From Chondrinema litorale (GTDB lineage Bacteria; Bacteroidota; Bacteroidia; Cytophagales; Flammeovirgaceae), in assembly GCF_026250525.1 (NCBI RefSeq), contig NZ_CP111056.1, positions 1-64,000 of the forward strand: 64,000 nt of DNA, read 5' to 3'. The notes under the pieces are model-generated. The model worked only from the letters and a program-made list of their open reading frames with translations, searched no databases and had not been told where the DNA came from. Positions 44,869-54,846 of this stretch are shown piece after piece (within the stretch, counting starts at the first letter, position 1; each line of letters starts with the position of its first letter). A program made the position numbers and the translations under genes.

Positions 44869-46593
44869 TTAATATTTATCTATGTCGAAAGACCATATCT
44901 CTGATGTTAAGCCCGAGAACCTATTTTCTCCAAACATTACAAATCCCAAGTTTTTATAAGTAAAAGTAGTTGAGTTTAACCATGATCCATTATTAATAGA
45001 TTCTATTTGAGTCCATTCATTATTATCTATATCGTATGTCCAACATTCACTAGAATAATTGTAAGTGTAGATAATATCATCTATAACAAAAGCAGCAATA
45101 GAACCCGAATTATTTACACTAAATGGAATCTCGGCAATTGGAGTTAAAAAGTTTGCAACATCAGGATCAAACTTATAAACCATATATGTATCATCCGCAC
45201 TATTGCCAGAAAGCAGATAAGCTGTATTAGATGATTGAAGGGTTGTACTTGTCTCTAGTGCTAAATCAGAAGAGATACTTCCGAGCTTTGTCCAAGTATC
45301 TGTTGTTGGAGCATATTCCCATACTTCATTTCCAGAAGCAGTAACTTTTATTAAATAGCCTTTATCATTTAAAGTGTAGTATTTTACCTCTTCTGCAGAG
45401 AAGTTATTTAACTGTTGCCAAGAGTTTCCTGTAACATTATATGCCCAAAGTTCAGAACCGTTCCCATATATTATTTTCTCACCAAAAGTAAATCCATAAC
45501 TGATGGAGCCTTCACTACCTGGAAAATCGTTACTTCTTTCCCAACTATCATTTACGAGATTGTAATTCCAAACCTCTTTAGTAACATAAGTCTCATTGCT
45601 TTTTAATCCTCCAATAAGATAACCTTTATCATTTACTATAGTGAAATACCCTCCTATTCTAGCTTCATCTGGAAAATTATTTAATTGTGTCCAACTCGAT
45701 TTAACAGTGAAATTATCTTTAGAAACTGTATTTCTTCCATTAACTACTACTGTCAAAGTATACTCTCCAGCATTTAATGTATATGGAGTTTGGATGAGTA
45801 ATCGGGTATCACTCTGTTCTAAAATTGTAGCACTAGTATTACCTATTTTCACAGAATTATTCGAAGTTTTAAAACCAGTACCTAAAATTTCAATTTTAGT
45901 TATTCCCGGAAATCCTTCTTTAGGATTAAAATCTGTTATAATAGGACTGTTGATATAAAGTTGTCCATTAGATAAAAGCTCAGATTTACCACTGATAATT
46001 GTAAAATTAATTTCTCCAAAGTATCGGTAGTCTAAAGGAACTCTAAATGAGAATCCATCTTCAGTATTTCCAAATGTCTCAATCTTAACATTGCCAAAAT
46101 AAACATTTAGGCTATTTTTATTTAAAGTAAGATATTCTCCGCTTACAAAAACTGTATCTCCGAGATTTACGGTTTTAGGATTATAATCAAAAACTTGAGC
46201 TTGATTAGAGCCCATACTTTCGAAAGTAACACTCGTTCCGTAAACAATTTCATCATTTATACTTGCAAAGGGCCTTACAGAATAGAGATTGCCATTAGTG
46301 AAATCTGAAATGGCATTATAAGAAAAGGTTTTACTTAGCAATTCTTCAGAAAAAGTAACTACAGCAGAATTGGAAATGGACAATTCCGAATCTGCATCTC
46401 CCCAAACAAATCCATAATTCTGAATGGCAGAATCACCTAGATCTAATACCTCTGCGGTAAACATTACTCCTTCACTATAAACCGAAACTTCCTTTATGAT
46501 TAAAAAGGGATAATCTTTATCTGATAGTTCTGCTTCATCACAAGCTAATAAAATGAAAGCCAGATAAAATATAATTAATCTATATTTCTTCAT
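44869..46593 (-). CDS. TIG/Kelch-repeat lipoprotein
   Basis: A 574-residue lipoprotein (signal ending AFILLACDEA, Cys at 18). It starts with a fibronectin-like region (about 30-125), then two IPT/TIG domains (about 130-215 and 218-295; ITDFNPKEGFPGITKIEILG is typical). The rest is a Kelch-type beta propeller (about 297-574), with repeats such as GYLIGGLKSNETYVTKEVWN, YNVTGNSWQQLNNF and YDIDNNEWTQIESI. It is a surface binding protein, probably on the outer membrane. It is flanked by two paralogous barrel genes with gaps of 12 and 19 bases, so the three form one transcription unit. Confidence 0.85.
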   Translation of the reverse strand: MKKYRLIIFYLAFILLACDEAELSDKDYPFLIIKEVSVYSEGVMFTAEVLDLGDSAIQNYGFVWGDADSELSISNSAVVTFSEELLSKTFSYNAISDFTNGNLYSVRPFASINDEIVYGTSVTFESMGSNQAQVFDYNPKTVNLGDTVFVSGEYLTLNKNSLNVYFGNVKIETFGNTEDGFSFRVPLDYRYFGEINFTIISGKSELLSNGQLYINSPIITDFNPKEGFPGITKIEILGTGFKTSNNSVKIGNTSATILEQSDTRLLIQTPYTLNAGEYTLTVVVNGRNTVSKDNFTVKSSWTQLNNFPDEARIGGYFTIVNDKGYLIGGLKSNETYVTKEVWNYNLVNDSWERSNDFPGSEGSISYGFTFGEKIIYGNGSELWAYNVTGNSWQQLNNFSAEEVKYYTLNDKGYLIKVTASGNEVWEYAPTTDTWTKLGSISSDLALETSTTLQSSNTAYLLSGNSADDTYMVYKFDPDVANFLTPIAEIPFSVNNSGSIAAFVIDDIIYTYNYSSECWTYDIDNNEWTQIESINNGSWLNSTTFTYKNLGFVMFGENRFSGLTSEIWSFDIDKY

Positions 46594-46605
46594 CGTATCT
46601 AATAA

Positions 46606-47736
46606 TCAAAATGAAAATCCAAGTAAAATGCTAAGCTGACTCTTATTTAATGTGTCATTTTGACCAAACAAATTGCTCATCCTCACCTCTCCAAAAATGG
46701 TATTCTTGGCATTGACTTTATAATTAAAGCCAGCACCTATTAAATATCCCATCATCGTTTTACTTAACAGTTTTTCATCAGAGGCTCTATTAATAGTAAT
46801 TATATCATCATCAAAAATAGATTGATAAATCACTCCTTCATATTGCATATTATAGGCGAAATCATAACCTATATTTAGGTATGGACTAAACTTTTTACTT
46901 GAAAAGGAATACCTTAAAAGAATTGGAACATCTACAGTAGTAATATTAATAATCGATTCTATATCTACCGGATATTGCGATGAATTTCTTGTGCTCTTAA
47001 ATGCTCTAAATCCAAACTTCGAAATATTTGTTCCTACATTGAGTGAAAAGTTGCTCAAGGAAATTGGCAAATCATAGAACAATCCCAAAGTAAGTGCAGT
47101 AGAGTTTGAATAAGTAGCATCTTTTAAAAAAGCATTCGAAAAACCAGAAGACTTATTCAATTGAGCATTACTAACACCTCCGTAAACTCCTAACCTTTTC
47201 GGTTTTGGAATATCCTTTTCTTTGGGTTTAAAGTCATTACAATTGTTATAGAATCTAACAGTTTTGGCAAGCCATTTCTTTTTATATTTAGCAGACTTAA
47301 CAATATCAGTAATATTCGGACAATCATTTACTAATTGCTGGAGCACTACGCCTTCTTTGTCTAAGGCTATTAAACTGGTATCTCTTTCAATATAATATTG
47401 CTTTACACCACTACCTCGGTAGTAATATAATTTAACTTCGCCATCTACTAGCCTTTCTAAAAATACTTGCTTAGAAATGGTAGATAGATCAATTTTTCGA
47501 GATACATATACCCTTCCATCTCTAAAACCATACTCCTCAATATCTTCCGGATAATATTTTACTTCTTCTTTACTAAGTACCTTAACTACATACTCGGAGT
47601 TTTCGCTATCAGCTCCCATTCTGAGGGTGATACCTTGTGACTTTATACTATCTTCTACAATGTAGTCTATTTGTGAGTAGGTTATTGAAGAGACTAAATT
47701 CAATAACAAGATGATGATAAATTTTCTGCAATCCAT
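46606..47736 (-). CDS. Outer-membrane beta-barrel protein (paralog of the frameshifted neighbour)
   Basis: A 376-residue protein with a signal peptide (FIIILLLNLVSSITYSQ). The N-terminal domain carries KYYPEDIEEYGFRDGRVYVS and a conserved LVNDC, as in the paralog at 43663-44849. After about residue 180 (KPKRLGVYGGVSNAQLN) it becomes an eight-stranded-type barrel ending LSILLGFSF, with a C-terminal Phe as expected for outer membrane insertion. This architecture is common in Bacteroidota as an uncharacterised porin-like family. It is the first gene of a three-gene unit with the Kelch lipoprotein. The function is unknown; association with the Kelch protein is inferred. Confidence 0.75.
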   Translation of the reverse strand: MDCRKFIIILLLNLVSSITYSQIDYIVEDSIKSQGITLRMGADSENSEYVVKVLSKEEVKYYPEDIEEYGFRDGRVYVSRKIDLSTISKQVFLERLVDGEVKLYYYRGSGVKQYYIERDTSLIALDKEGVVLQQLVNDCPNITDIVKSAKYKKKWLAKTVRFYNNCNDFKPKEKDIPKPKRLGVYGGVSNAQLNKSSGFSNAFLKDATYSNSTALTLGLFYDLPISLSNFSLNVGTNISKFGFRAFKSTRNSSQYPVDIESIINITTVDVPILLRYSFSSKKFSPYLNIGYDFAYNMQYEGVIYQSIFDDDIITINRASDEKLLSKTMMGYLIGAGFNYKVNAKNTIFGEVRMSNLFGQNDTLNKSQLSILLGFSF

Positions 47737-47830
47737 ACAAACCCCACTGGTTGATAATTCGATCTGACTTTACAATTAAACCTCTAAATTTTGACGTTTT
47801 GGCGAAATTAACCCAAATTCTATGATTTAA

Positions 47831-47862
47831 TTGATATTTAAATTAATAAATCTAAATATCAA
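47831..47862. repeat. AT-rich inverted repeat after the last gene of the PUL operon
   Basis: TTGATATTTA (47831-47840) and TAAATATCAA (47853-47862) are perfect complements around a 12-base loop. It lies 38 bases downstream of the stop of the operon's last gene (47900, minus strand). No long T-run follows, so its terminator role is tentative. Confidence 0.45.
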
Positions 47863-47899
47863 CAATTGTCTTTCAGATAGATACAATATTAAACAATCA

Positions 47900-48748
47900 T
47901 CAACCTCCACCAGTAGGCTTTTCAAATAATTTACTAAGGATTGATTGTGTGTTTTTATCGAGGCTTTCCCACACATTTTGGATGGCTGCTCTGTTTTCTG
48001 GATTTTGGAAGATTTCTGGTTTAAGTCTTTTTGTGATGTAGAAATTTACCAGTGGATTACCTCTTTGTAAAATTTGTACGAGTTGCGGGAATTTTTGCAA
48101 ATAGCTTGATTCGTCGAGGTTTTTTAAACCAAATAAAACTGTTCTTGGGTTTACTGAGCTTAACAGCTGAGCTTCCATTTGCGCATCGTATGTACTTTGT
48201 GTGTGTTTCCTAATTTGCTTTCTCACATCACCATTTACCAAGTGCCAAAGCGTGTAGGTAGAGTAAAGTGCGCCATCTACCACAGCCTCTTTAATTTCTT
48301 TACTCGTAGCCCCAGTAAATCCATCTATTTTTTCCGAATACTTCAAAGAATCTTTTTCCAGTAATTCGTCTTTAGTTTTATCTCCTAAAATGGAAGTTGC
48401 ATTTTGCAGTGTTGAATGGAGTTTATCGTAATCTGTTACTGTAAATGGAATGTGATCATTTTTGGTAAGTGGTTTTCCTGAGAGTGTTTCAAACTTTGTA
48501 TAATTTCCTGCTAAGTCCCAAATCACTTTCAGTATGGCTAGTTTGCAGTTTTCATCATTACAAACCGAAGTGGTAATTACACTATAATAATAGTAATTAC
48601 CACTGTCAGGTTGGCAAAAATATACTTGGTTTAAGAAAGTATCATCTCTACTAGGCAGATCAAATACATAGGTACAATCTGCTGGTTCTTTAAAAAAATT
48701 AAAGAAGAAACAGTAAAAAAGTATCCCTGAAACTAGCCAGCCCTTCAT
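47900..48748 (-). CDS. Small exported protein with FMN-attachment-like motif
   Basis: A 282-residue protein with one N-terminal hydrophobic segment (WLVSGILFYCFFFNFF), a cysteine-containing beta region, and the segment EKIDGFTGATSKEIKEAVVD (about 139-158). This resembles the [S/T]GATS motif of FMN_bind domains (NqrC/RnfG type), where the Thr (here T148) carries FMN, followed by the usual helix (DGALYSTYTLWHLVNG). The last 110 residues are helical. It starts 9 bases after the FAD oxidoreductase stop and ends the operon. A redox role together with the exported FAD oxidoreductases is suggested but not shown. The match is to a short motif only. Confidence 0.55.
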   Translation of the reverse strand: MKGWLVSGILFYCFFFNFFKEPADCTYVFDLPSRDDTFLNQVYFCQPDSGNYYYYSVITTSVCNDENCKLAILKVIWDLAGNYTKFETLSGKPLTKNDHIPFTVTDYDKLHSTLQNATSILGDKTKDELLEKDSLKYSEKIDGFTGATSKEIKEAVVDGALYSTYTLWHLVNGDVRKQIRKHTQSTYDAQMEAQLLSSVNPRTVLFGLKNLDESSYLQKFPQLVQILQRGNPLVNFYITKRLKPEIFQNPENRAAIQNVWESLDKNTQSILSKLFEKPTGGG

Positions 48749-48757
48749 AGATTTTTT

Positions 48758-50575
48758 TTATTTCGAGTCTTCAGCGTGTTCGTTTGATGAAAGTACTAAT
48801 CGCATGTATTCTTCCAGATGTTTTTGATAAACATCTCTCGGAGATACATTATACTTTTTACAAATCGATGCTGCATAACCTACAGATGCGCCCATTTGTC
48901 CGGTAGTTCGCATTACTCTTGGCCCACCCAAACCAATATGAGTGCAACTAAAACACCTACCTGCCATAAAGAGGTTATTGATGTTTTTAGAATACAAACT
49001 TCTGTAAGGCACATAATATCTACCAACTTTGTAAAACAGTGCTTTTGAAAGAAAATCAGGTTTTGAAGGGTCTAGCAAATTTTGCTGAAAGTGTACATCT
49101 ACTTCTCTTTCTTCTACCACTACAGAATCTGGAAACTGCACATTATCTCTCACATCATTAAAATTATAAATATGGTCTCCAACCAATCTTCTAGATTCTC
49201 TTTTCCCTACCAAATAACTCACCCATTGCAAAGCCAGACTGTCGTTGCCTGCTTTTTGTTTTTCATTATAAAATGAACCATAAATCGCTCTCAACATATG
49301 GTCTCTTATTTCTTCGGCATCATCTACTTGGTGTAAATCGTTTCGGCTAAACTCCCATTGCCACTCACCATTTGCTGCTGAATGTTCGCTAGCTACTTCC
49401 ATCGCCCAAGGTACTTTCGGAAAGTTCGCAACTTTGTCTAACTTTTCACTTCGCCATAAAACAGAAGAACCCATTACAAAACCATCAGCATCTTCCGGAC
49501 TCCAAAGCTCTCCGTGTTTTTCCCATTCTTCTCCATATTCTTCTACACTTTCTCTGCCATACATAAAATCTGCACCTGCCCAGAAGCCAATCCAACCATC
49601 GCCAGTGCTATCTAAAAATAAAGGAGCTTTAAACCTGATTCGATCACCAGAACTTGTTTGACTTGCATCTACCCACTGAACTTCTCCATTTTCTGCATGG
49701 GCATCATAAGCTCTGTAATTGAGGTATAGTTTAATGTTGGCATATTTCTGAATATTTGCCAATCGCTTTTCATCTTCTTTTTTTGCTTCTGGCGAGCCAT
49801 TGGGGTAATGCTCTGTATCAATCATTTTTAAGATTCGCTGATAGTGTCCATAAATTCCCAAGGTATGCACCCGAATCTCACTACTGGCATTGCCACCCAA
49901 AACTGGGCGATCGTGGATTAATGCTACTAATAAACCTTGTTCGGCAGCAGAAATCGCAGCAGCACAACCTGCAAGACCTCCTCCTGTAATCACCAAATCA
50001 AACTCTTCGGTTTGCTCAGGAGCTTCTGGCAATTGTAAAACTTCTTTTCTCCAAGATGTTAGTTCTTCTAAATCATTCGGAGGAGTTTTAGCACTTGTGG
50101 TAAAATAGATAGCATCGCATCTGCCATCAAAACCGGTAAGGTCTTTTAGTGATAGTGTTTGACTTCCTTTTTTCAATTTTACTTTGCCCGCATTTAACCA
50201 AGTCCACTTACTATCAGCAGAAGAAATATCAACAGCAATGGTTTTCTTATTTATTTGAAGGTTGAAACTACCTGGAGATTCCCAGCTACCCGGTACCCAA
50301 TTCATCGTTCTAACCCAAACATTGTATTCTCCTTTTTCAGGAACTTTAAAACTGGTGTAGGCATCTGGTACAGGTTTGCCCATACCATGTGCAATGAGGT
50401 AAGGTGAACCCATTTGCTCAACAAATTGCGGGTCCACTAGCCAACCACCTTTTACTTGAAAACTTTCGGCTTCAAGCAAAATAGATATATCTTCTTGTGA
50501 CTGAGCCCAAGCTGAGAAAGCAAAAAAGCTCATAATGGTCCATATTAGTAGTTTTTGATATAATTGAATTTTCAT
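48758..50575 (-). CDS. Exported FAD-dependent oxidoreductase with N-terminal CBM-like domain
   Basis: This 605-residue protein has a signal peptide (KLLIWTIMSFFAFSAWAQ). An N-terminal beta-sandwich (about 25-165; EAESFQVKGGWLVD, EYNVWVRTMNW) resembles a carbohydrate-binding module. The FAD_oxidored domain then begins with the dinucleotide motif DLVITGGGLAGCAAAISAAE, followed by GGNASSEIRVHTLG, LFLDSTGDGWIGFWAGADF, and the C-terminal NNLFMAGRCFSCTHIGLGG. I chose the ATG at 50575, since the in-frame ATG at 50617 lies before the stop of the GH2 gene and lacks signal character. Family members cluster with sulfatases and hydrolases; the substrate is unknown, presumably a sugar or glycoside. Confidence 0.85.
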   Translation of the reverse strand: MKIQLYQKLLIWTIMSFFAFSAWAQSQEDISILLEAESFQVKGGWLVDPQFVEQMGSPYLIAHGMGKPVPDAYTSFKVPEKGEYNVWVRTMNWVPGSWESPGSFNLQINKKTIAVDISSADSKWTWLNAGKVKLKKGSQTLSLKDLTGFDGRCDAIYFTTSAKTPPNDLEELTSWRKEVLQLPEAPEQTEEFDLVITGGGLAGCAAAISAAEQGLLVALIHDRPVLGGNASSEIRVHTLGIYGHYQRILKMIDTEHYPNGSPEAKKEDEKRLANIQKYANIKLYLNYRAYDAHAENGEVQWVDASQTSSGDRIRFKAPLFLDSTGDGWIGFWAGADFMYGRESVEEYGEEWEKHGELWSPEDADGFVMGSSVLWRSEKLDKVANFPKVPWAMEVASEHSAANGEWQWEFSRNDLHQVDDAEEIRDHMLRAIYGSFYNEKQKAGNDSLALQWVSYLVGKRESRRLVGDHIYNFNDVRDNVQFPDSVVVEEREVDVHFQQNLLDPSKPDFLSKALFYKVGRYYVPYRSLYSKNINNLFMAGRCFSCTHIGLGGPRVMRTTGQMGASVGYAASICKKYNVSPRDVYQKHLEEYMRLVLSSNEHAEDSK

Positions 50576-50613
50576 ATTTATAAGTTTATAGGTCTGATCT
50601 GAGTTAGTAAAAA

Positions 50614-53361
50614 TCAATTCACCTTGATTGTGAGTTTTGATTGCTCATTAATCGAATCACTTTTTATGTAAAAGAAAGGTGAATTGCTACTTGAGATAAT
50701 CATTGGTTTATCGGCATTGCCATTTACCAAATGTAATTCGTAGCCAGTAGATTTTTGTACTGGTTCAAACAGGATCATGTGCTCATCTCCATTATTCAAT
50801 ACCGCCAAAACCTCAGTTTCATTCTTGGCACTTCCCGCATGTGGCATAACTGAAACTTCGTGCGACCATTCACTAGCAAATCCCCATTGTTTTCGCACCC
50901 TCATTTTATAATAGTACGTCTGACCGTTTTGCAGATTAGGAATTTTACAAACGCCTACATTTCTTAGCACCAATGTATCAGTATAATTTTCGCTCTCTGT
51001 GCCAAAAGCAATTTCATACACATAATCTTGTCGGTTTACCGTATAGCCAATAAAGAAAGATTGATCTGCTGGAAAGGAGTTCCAAATTACAGGAGGCAAC
51101 TCATCTTCGTCTGTGCTTGCCAATACAACTTTAGATGCTTTACTTTCTCCAGCATTGTTTAAAGCAATCACTTCAAATTCATATTCGGTGAAGCCTTCGA
51201 GTTCTACTACTTCTATAAAATCGTTGATGGTTTCTGCTGTTTCAGTTTTGGAAGCTCCTTTTTTGCCATACTTCAATTTATAAGCACTGGCATTTTCTAC
51301 TTTCTCAAAAACTACTCTGGCACTTTTTGCCGCAGTATTCACCTTTAAAATTTTAGGCGTTTCAGGTGCTTGAAAATAGATAGTTGTATCTAAGACACTG
51401 TAATTTTGAGGATCGAGTAAATGCACCTCCAACTTAGAAATACCGCCATCTTCCCAAGTAATGGGAAAGTTTCTGTTTTCAGTTCCGGGAAGTATTTCTG
51501 GCAAGGTTTGAAAGCTACCTGTACATGCTTTGCCGCTTGCATCAAAACCAGCCCAAACCAATCTGTAATCTCTCAATGTATAAGCCGGAATATCTTGCTT
51601 GTGCCTTGGTTGGAAAGTAACTTCTGCTTTACCTGCTACCAGATTAATTACTTTAAAATCTCGCACTGGTGCATACGCTGTTTTAAAAGCATAAAATGGT
51701 TTTTTCTTTTGCCTAAAAGTATTTACAACTCCCCAAGCTCTGTTTTGAGATGGTGGTGTTGTCCACTCTGGGCTCGCCTTCCAAAAACTGCGATAATCGT
51801 TAAATGTCCAGAGGGATGCCCCAGCCATATATTCTTTATCTCTAAAACCATCTACCATTTCTGCTGCATCTACATAGGCTTTATTCGGGTCTTCATTATT
51901 TAAAATTTTGCCATACTCCGCCATAAATATGGGTTTGCCCGGATATAGCTGATTCACTGATGCCACATTTTTTCCCCAACCTCCATATATGTTGAACATG
52001 ATTAAATCGGAAAACTCCACTGCATCATTTTTCTGATAATGCGCTGAATGACTCACATAAATCGCCAACCTCTCTGGATCAAGCGACTTTGCATGGGCAA
52101 TGGCTCCCGAAACATATTCCCTCACTTTTGGATTCACATCCAGTTTGCCAATCTCATTGCCAATACTCCAACCAATTATACTTGGGTGATTGTACTTTTC
52201 TTCTACCATTCTTTCGAGCCACTCTTTCGGAGTTGGATGATCTGGGTCTACCATGGCATCTTTGCCCCACAAAGAAACTTCTTCAAAAACCATGATGCCT
52301 TTTTCATCCAGATAATCTAGAAATTCTTTAGGTAAAGGAAGATGGCTGAGTCTTGCCATATTTGCGCCTAGAGATTTCATTAAATCTACATCTTCTTTAA
52401 TTCGCCAAAGTGGAAGTGTGTTGCCTGTTACTCGGTCTTCTGGAACCAAATTAAAACCTACAGTTCTTACTGGTTCTCCGTTCAATTTCAAATCGTAACC
52501 ATCTACTTCAACTTTTCTTATTCCGAATCGATTGCTTAACTGGTGAATAACTTTACCATCCACCAAAACCTCAGTAATGCAGGTATACAATTCGGGATGA
52601 TTGAAATGCCAAAGCGCAACATCTCTTTTCTTTAACTTAAGTTTCACTACCGCTTCATTTTCGTCACCAGCTTTTACTTCCAAAGGAGTTTTGCTTGTTG
52701 TCGTCCAAATCATTTTTCCATCTCTAATGATTGAATGTTTGTAGTTAGCCTTGGCATTTTGCTCACTAGCATTGCTCAGTTTGATGTCTATACTTACCGA
52801 AGCTGTACCTTTTTGCAAATCTGGGATGGCAGTGATATGCTGCTTTTCTAGTCTCAATATTGGGGTAATTTCAAGCCAAACTGGTCTTCTAATTCCGCCC
52901 CAATTCCATACAGCTCCGCGTTTAAAAGTATTATCTGTTTTTACCACCAACACATTTTCCCCTGTCGGATTAATTACATCTTGAATGTCTGTCCAAAAAG
53001 GCAAAAATCCAAGATGGTTCTCGGCTATCAGTTTTCCATTCAGCCAGACTTTGGAATCATTAAACACCGACTGAAAATACAACCTGACTCTTTTTCCTTT
53101 CCAATCCGACTCTGTTTTAAAAGTTCTTCTGTACCAAGCTACTCCGACAAAGTCTGCATATTCGTTTTCCAAATCCCAATTGCCCGGCACTTCCATTTTA
53201 TCCCAACCGGCAATATTGGTTTCTGGTAAATACCATTTGGTTTTTTCTCCCTGCTTGTACATATCTGTTTGGAAATCCCAAGTGCCATTGAGTGAAACCT
53301 TTTGCGCACTGGCAAAAAAGCTCAATAACATCATGATGGATAAAACAATCGTCTTTTTCAT
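50614..53361 (-). CDS. GH2-family beta-glycosidase with C-terminal Fn3-like domains
   Basis: A glycosidase of 915 residues with a signal peptide (KKTIVLSIMMLLSFFASAQ). The GH2 sugar-binding domain (VSLNGTWDFQTDMYKQ, VGVAWYRRTF, DSKVWLNGKLI), an immunoglobulin-like domain, and the TIM barrel follow in order. The acid/base Glu lies in IIGWSIGNEIG (about 400) and the nucleophile Glu in FMAEYGK (about 480). After the barrel come fibronectin-type III-like modules (about 600-915). The ATG at 53361 gives the standard signal peptide. It is probably a beta-galactosidase or beta-glucuronidase acting on the desulfated glycan in the periplasm; the exact specificity cannot be read here. Confidence 0.9.
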   Translation of the reverse strand: MKKTIVLSIMMLLSFFASAQKVSLNGTWDFQTDMYKQGEKTKWYLPETNIAGWDKMEVPGNWDLENEYADFVGVAWYRRTFKTESDWKGKRVRLYFQSVFNDSKVWLNGKLIAENHLGFLPFWTDIQDVINPTGENVLVVKTDNTFKRGAVWNWGGIRRPVWLEITPILRLEKQHITAIPDLQKGTASVSIDIKLSNASEQNAKANYKHSIIRDGKMIWTTTSKTPLEVKAGDENEAVVKLKLKKRDVALWHFNHPELYTCITEVLVDGKVIHQLSNRFGIRKVEVDGYDLKLNGEPVRTVGFNLVPEDRVTGNTLPLWRIKEDVDLMKSLGANMARLSHLPLPKEFLDYLDEKGIMVFEEVSLWGKDAMVDPDHPTPKEWLERMVEEKYNHPSIIGWSIGNEIGKLDVNPKVREYVSGAIAHAKSLDPERLAIYVSHSAHYQKNDAVEFSDLIMFNIYGGWGKNVASVNQLYPGKPIFMAEYGKILNNEDPNKAYVDAAEMVDGFRDKEYMAGASLWTFNDYRSFWKASPEWTTPPSQNRAWGVVNTFRQKKKPFYAFKTAYAPVRDFKVINLVAGKAEVTFQPRHKQDIPAYTLRDYRLVWAGFDASGKACTGSFQTLPEILPGTENRNFPITWEDGGISKLEVHLLDPQNYSVLDTTIYFQAPETPKILKVNTAAKSARVVFEKVENASAYKLKYGKKGASKTETAETINDFIEVVELEGFTEYEFEVIALNNAGESKASKVVLASTDEDELPPVIWNSFPADQSFFIGYTVNRQDYVYEIAFGTESENYTDTLVLRNVGVCKIPNLQNGQTYYYKMRVRKQWGFASEWSHEVSVMPHAGSAKNETEVLAVLNNGDEHMILFEPVQKSTGYELHLVNGNADKPMIISSSNSPFFYIKSDSINEQSKLTIKVN

Positions 53362-53377
53362 ATTCAATCTTTTAGTC

Positions 53378-54838
53378 TCATTGTAAACCAACCACCTCTT
53401 CTACTTCTTTTTTTAATTTAGCTTCCAAGTTTTTATACTTTGCTCTTGAAGTATCTCCATAAGCATTAAAAGCATCCACAATTTCTTGGCTATCTTCTCC
53501 CAAAGCTTTATCATTAATTTGATTTAGCCAATTATCCATTCCTGCTTGCATATCTTCCAATATCGATTTGTATTCTGGATTTTCGGCCAAATTATACATC
53601 TCTTCAGGATCATTTTCAATATCATACAATTCTTCTGCTGGCATTTCTTCTACCAATGCTTTTTGGGCTGCTGTTAACTCACTTCTTTCATTCAGTATGT
53701 TTAATAATTGATAGATCGGATGCTTGGCTTTTCTGTAAGCCGTTGCCGAACTGTTCACCGAAAAATCGTGATTGTAATTTCTGATGTAATGGTATTTTTT
53801 GTTGAAGATGCTTCGCGATTTGAAATTCGTCTCACCAATTCTATCAGTCGCACTATACAAAAATTCACTTTCTGGTTTTTGATGCTCACCCCAGAAAACT
53901 TGCCCTTGCATATTTTCCGGAACTGTGATACCAGCCATATCTAAAAAAGTAGCACTCAAGTCAATACTGTTTACTCTTCTATTGAACTCTCCACCTTTTT
54001 GATATTCTTTGGGTTTTTGTAGATTTTCTGGAATTGAAATGATTAATGGCACTTGCAAACCTGTGAGGTAATTATAATTTTTATCGCGGCTCATAGGTCT
54101 ACCATGATCGCCAATAAAAACAACAATTGTATTCTCAGCCAATCCATAATGCTGCAAACTGTCCATTACTTTTCCGACTTGTATATCCAGTTTTTCGATA
54201 CTTGCATAATAGTCCGCAAAATCGCGTCTGGTTACAGAATGATCAGGGTAAAACGGAGGTATCGGGATTTTTTCCAGATCAAACTGGCCTTCTTCTGCCT
54301 TTGCAAAATCGCGGTGTGTATAAAAACTGCAAACCATAGCAAAAAATGGGTTCTCTTGCTCAGCAATTTCTTTCCAAGATTCAAATTCAAACTTCTGCTC
54401 AGGAGCTACTTTAAATAACCAATCGTATTTGCCATTGCCTATTTCATCTTTGATATTGGCTGTGGCATATCCATTTTCACTGAAAATTTGCGGCAATGTT
54501 TTTACATTTTCTGGCAAAGTGGGCAAAAGCTCATCCGGATAGCGCATATGAAAAGCACCCACACTCGAAGGATACATACCTGTTGCAATGGCTGTTCTAC
54601 TTGGCGCACAAACCGGAGCCACCACATAGGCAGCACTAAATTGCATGCCATTAGAAGCCAATGCATCAAGCACAGGAGTTTTTACCAGATCGTTTCCATA
54701 ACAACCTAAATCTGGTGAAAGGTCTTCTGCAATTATAAAGAGAATATTGGGGCGCTTTTCGGCTTCTTGCTTTCCATGTCTTTGAGCACAGGCAGCAACT
54801 AGAAATCCTAAGAGTAATAACCCGATTTTAGTTTTCAT
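53378..54838 (-). CDS. S1-family sulfatase, lipoprotein
   Basis: This 486-residue sulfatase has a lipoprotein signal (GLLLLGFLVAACAQ, Cys at 17). The metal-binding start is NILFIIAEDLSPDLGCYGND, and the formylglycine motif is CAPSRTA in VAPVCAPSRTAIATGMYP. The second half has VVFIGDHGRPMSRDK. It resembles the subgroup acting on sulfated hexoses or uronates, though subfamily cannot be fixed by eye. It lies in the operon between the toroid lipoprotein (8 bases upstream) and the GH2 gene (16 bases downstream), so its product is probably anchored in the envelope and works in sequence with GH2. Confidence 0.9.
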   Translation of the reverse strand: MKTKIGLLLLGFLVAACAQRHGKQEAEKRPNILFIIAEDLSPDLGCYGNDLVKTPVLDALASNGMQFSAAYVVAPVCAPSRTAIATGMYPSSVGAFHMRYPDELLPTLPENVKTLPQIFSENGYATANIKDEIGNGKYDWLFKVAPEQKFEFESWKEIAEQENPFFAMVCSFYTHRDFAKAEEGQFDLEKIPIPPFYPDHSVTRRDFADYYASIEKLDIQVGKVMDSLQHYGLAENTIVVFIGDHGRPMSRDKNYNYLTGLQVPLIISIPENLQKPKEYQKGGEFNRRVNSIDLSATFLDMAGITVPENMQGQVFWGEHQKPESEFLYSATDRIGETNFKSRSIFNKKYHYIRNYNHDFSVNSSATAYRKAKHPIYQLLNILNERSELTAAQKALVEEMPAEELYDIENDPEEMYNLAENPEYKSILEDMQAGMDNWLNQINDKALGEDSQEIVDAFNAYGDTSRAKYKNLEAKLKKEVEEVVGLQ

Positions 54839-54846
54839 TTCATTTA

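Noticed and set aside
51421..51903. 160-codon open frame antisense to the GH2 gene
   Set aside because: The translation is rich in Cys, Phe and Ile with no domain, as expected for the reverse of a glycosidase; no promoter is seen.
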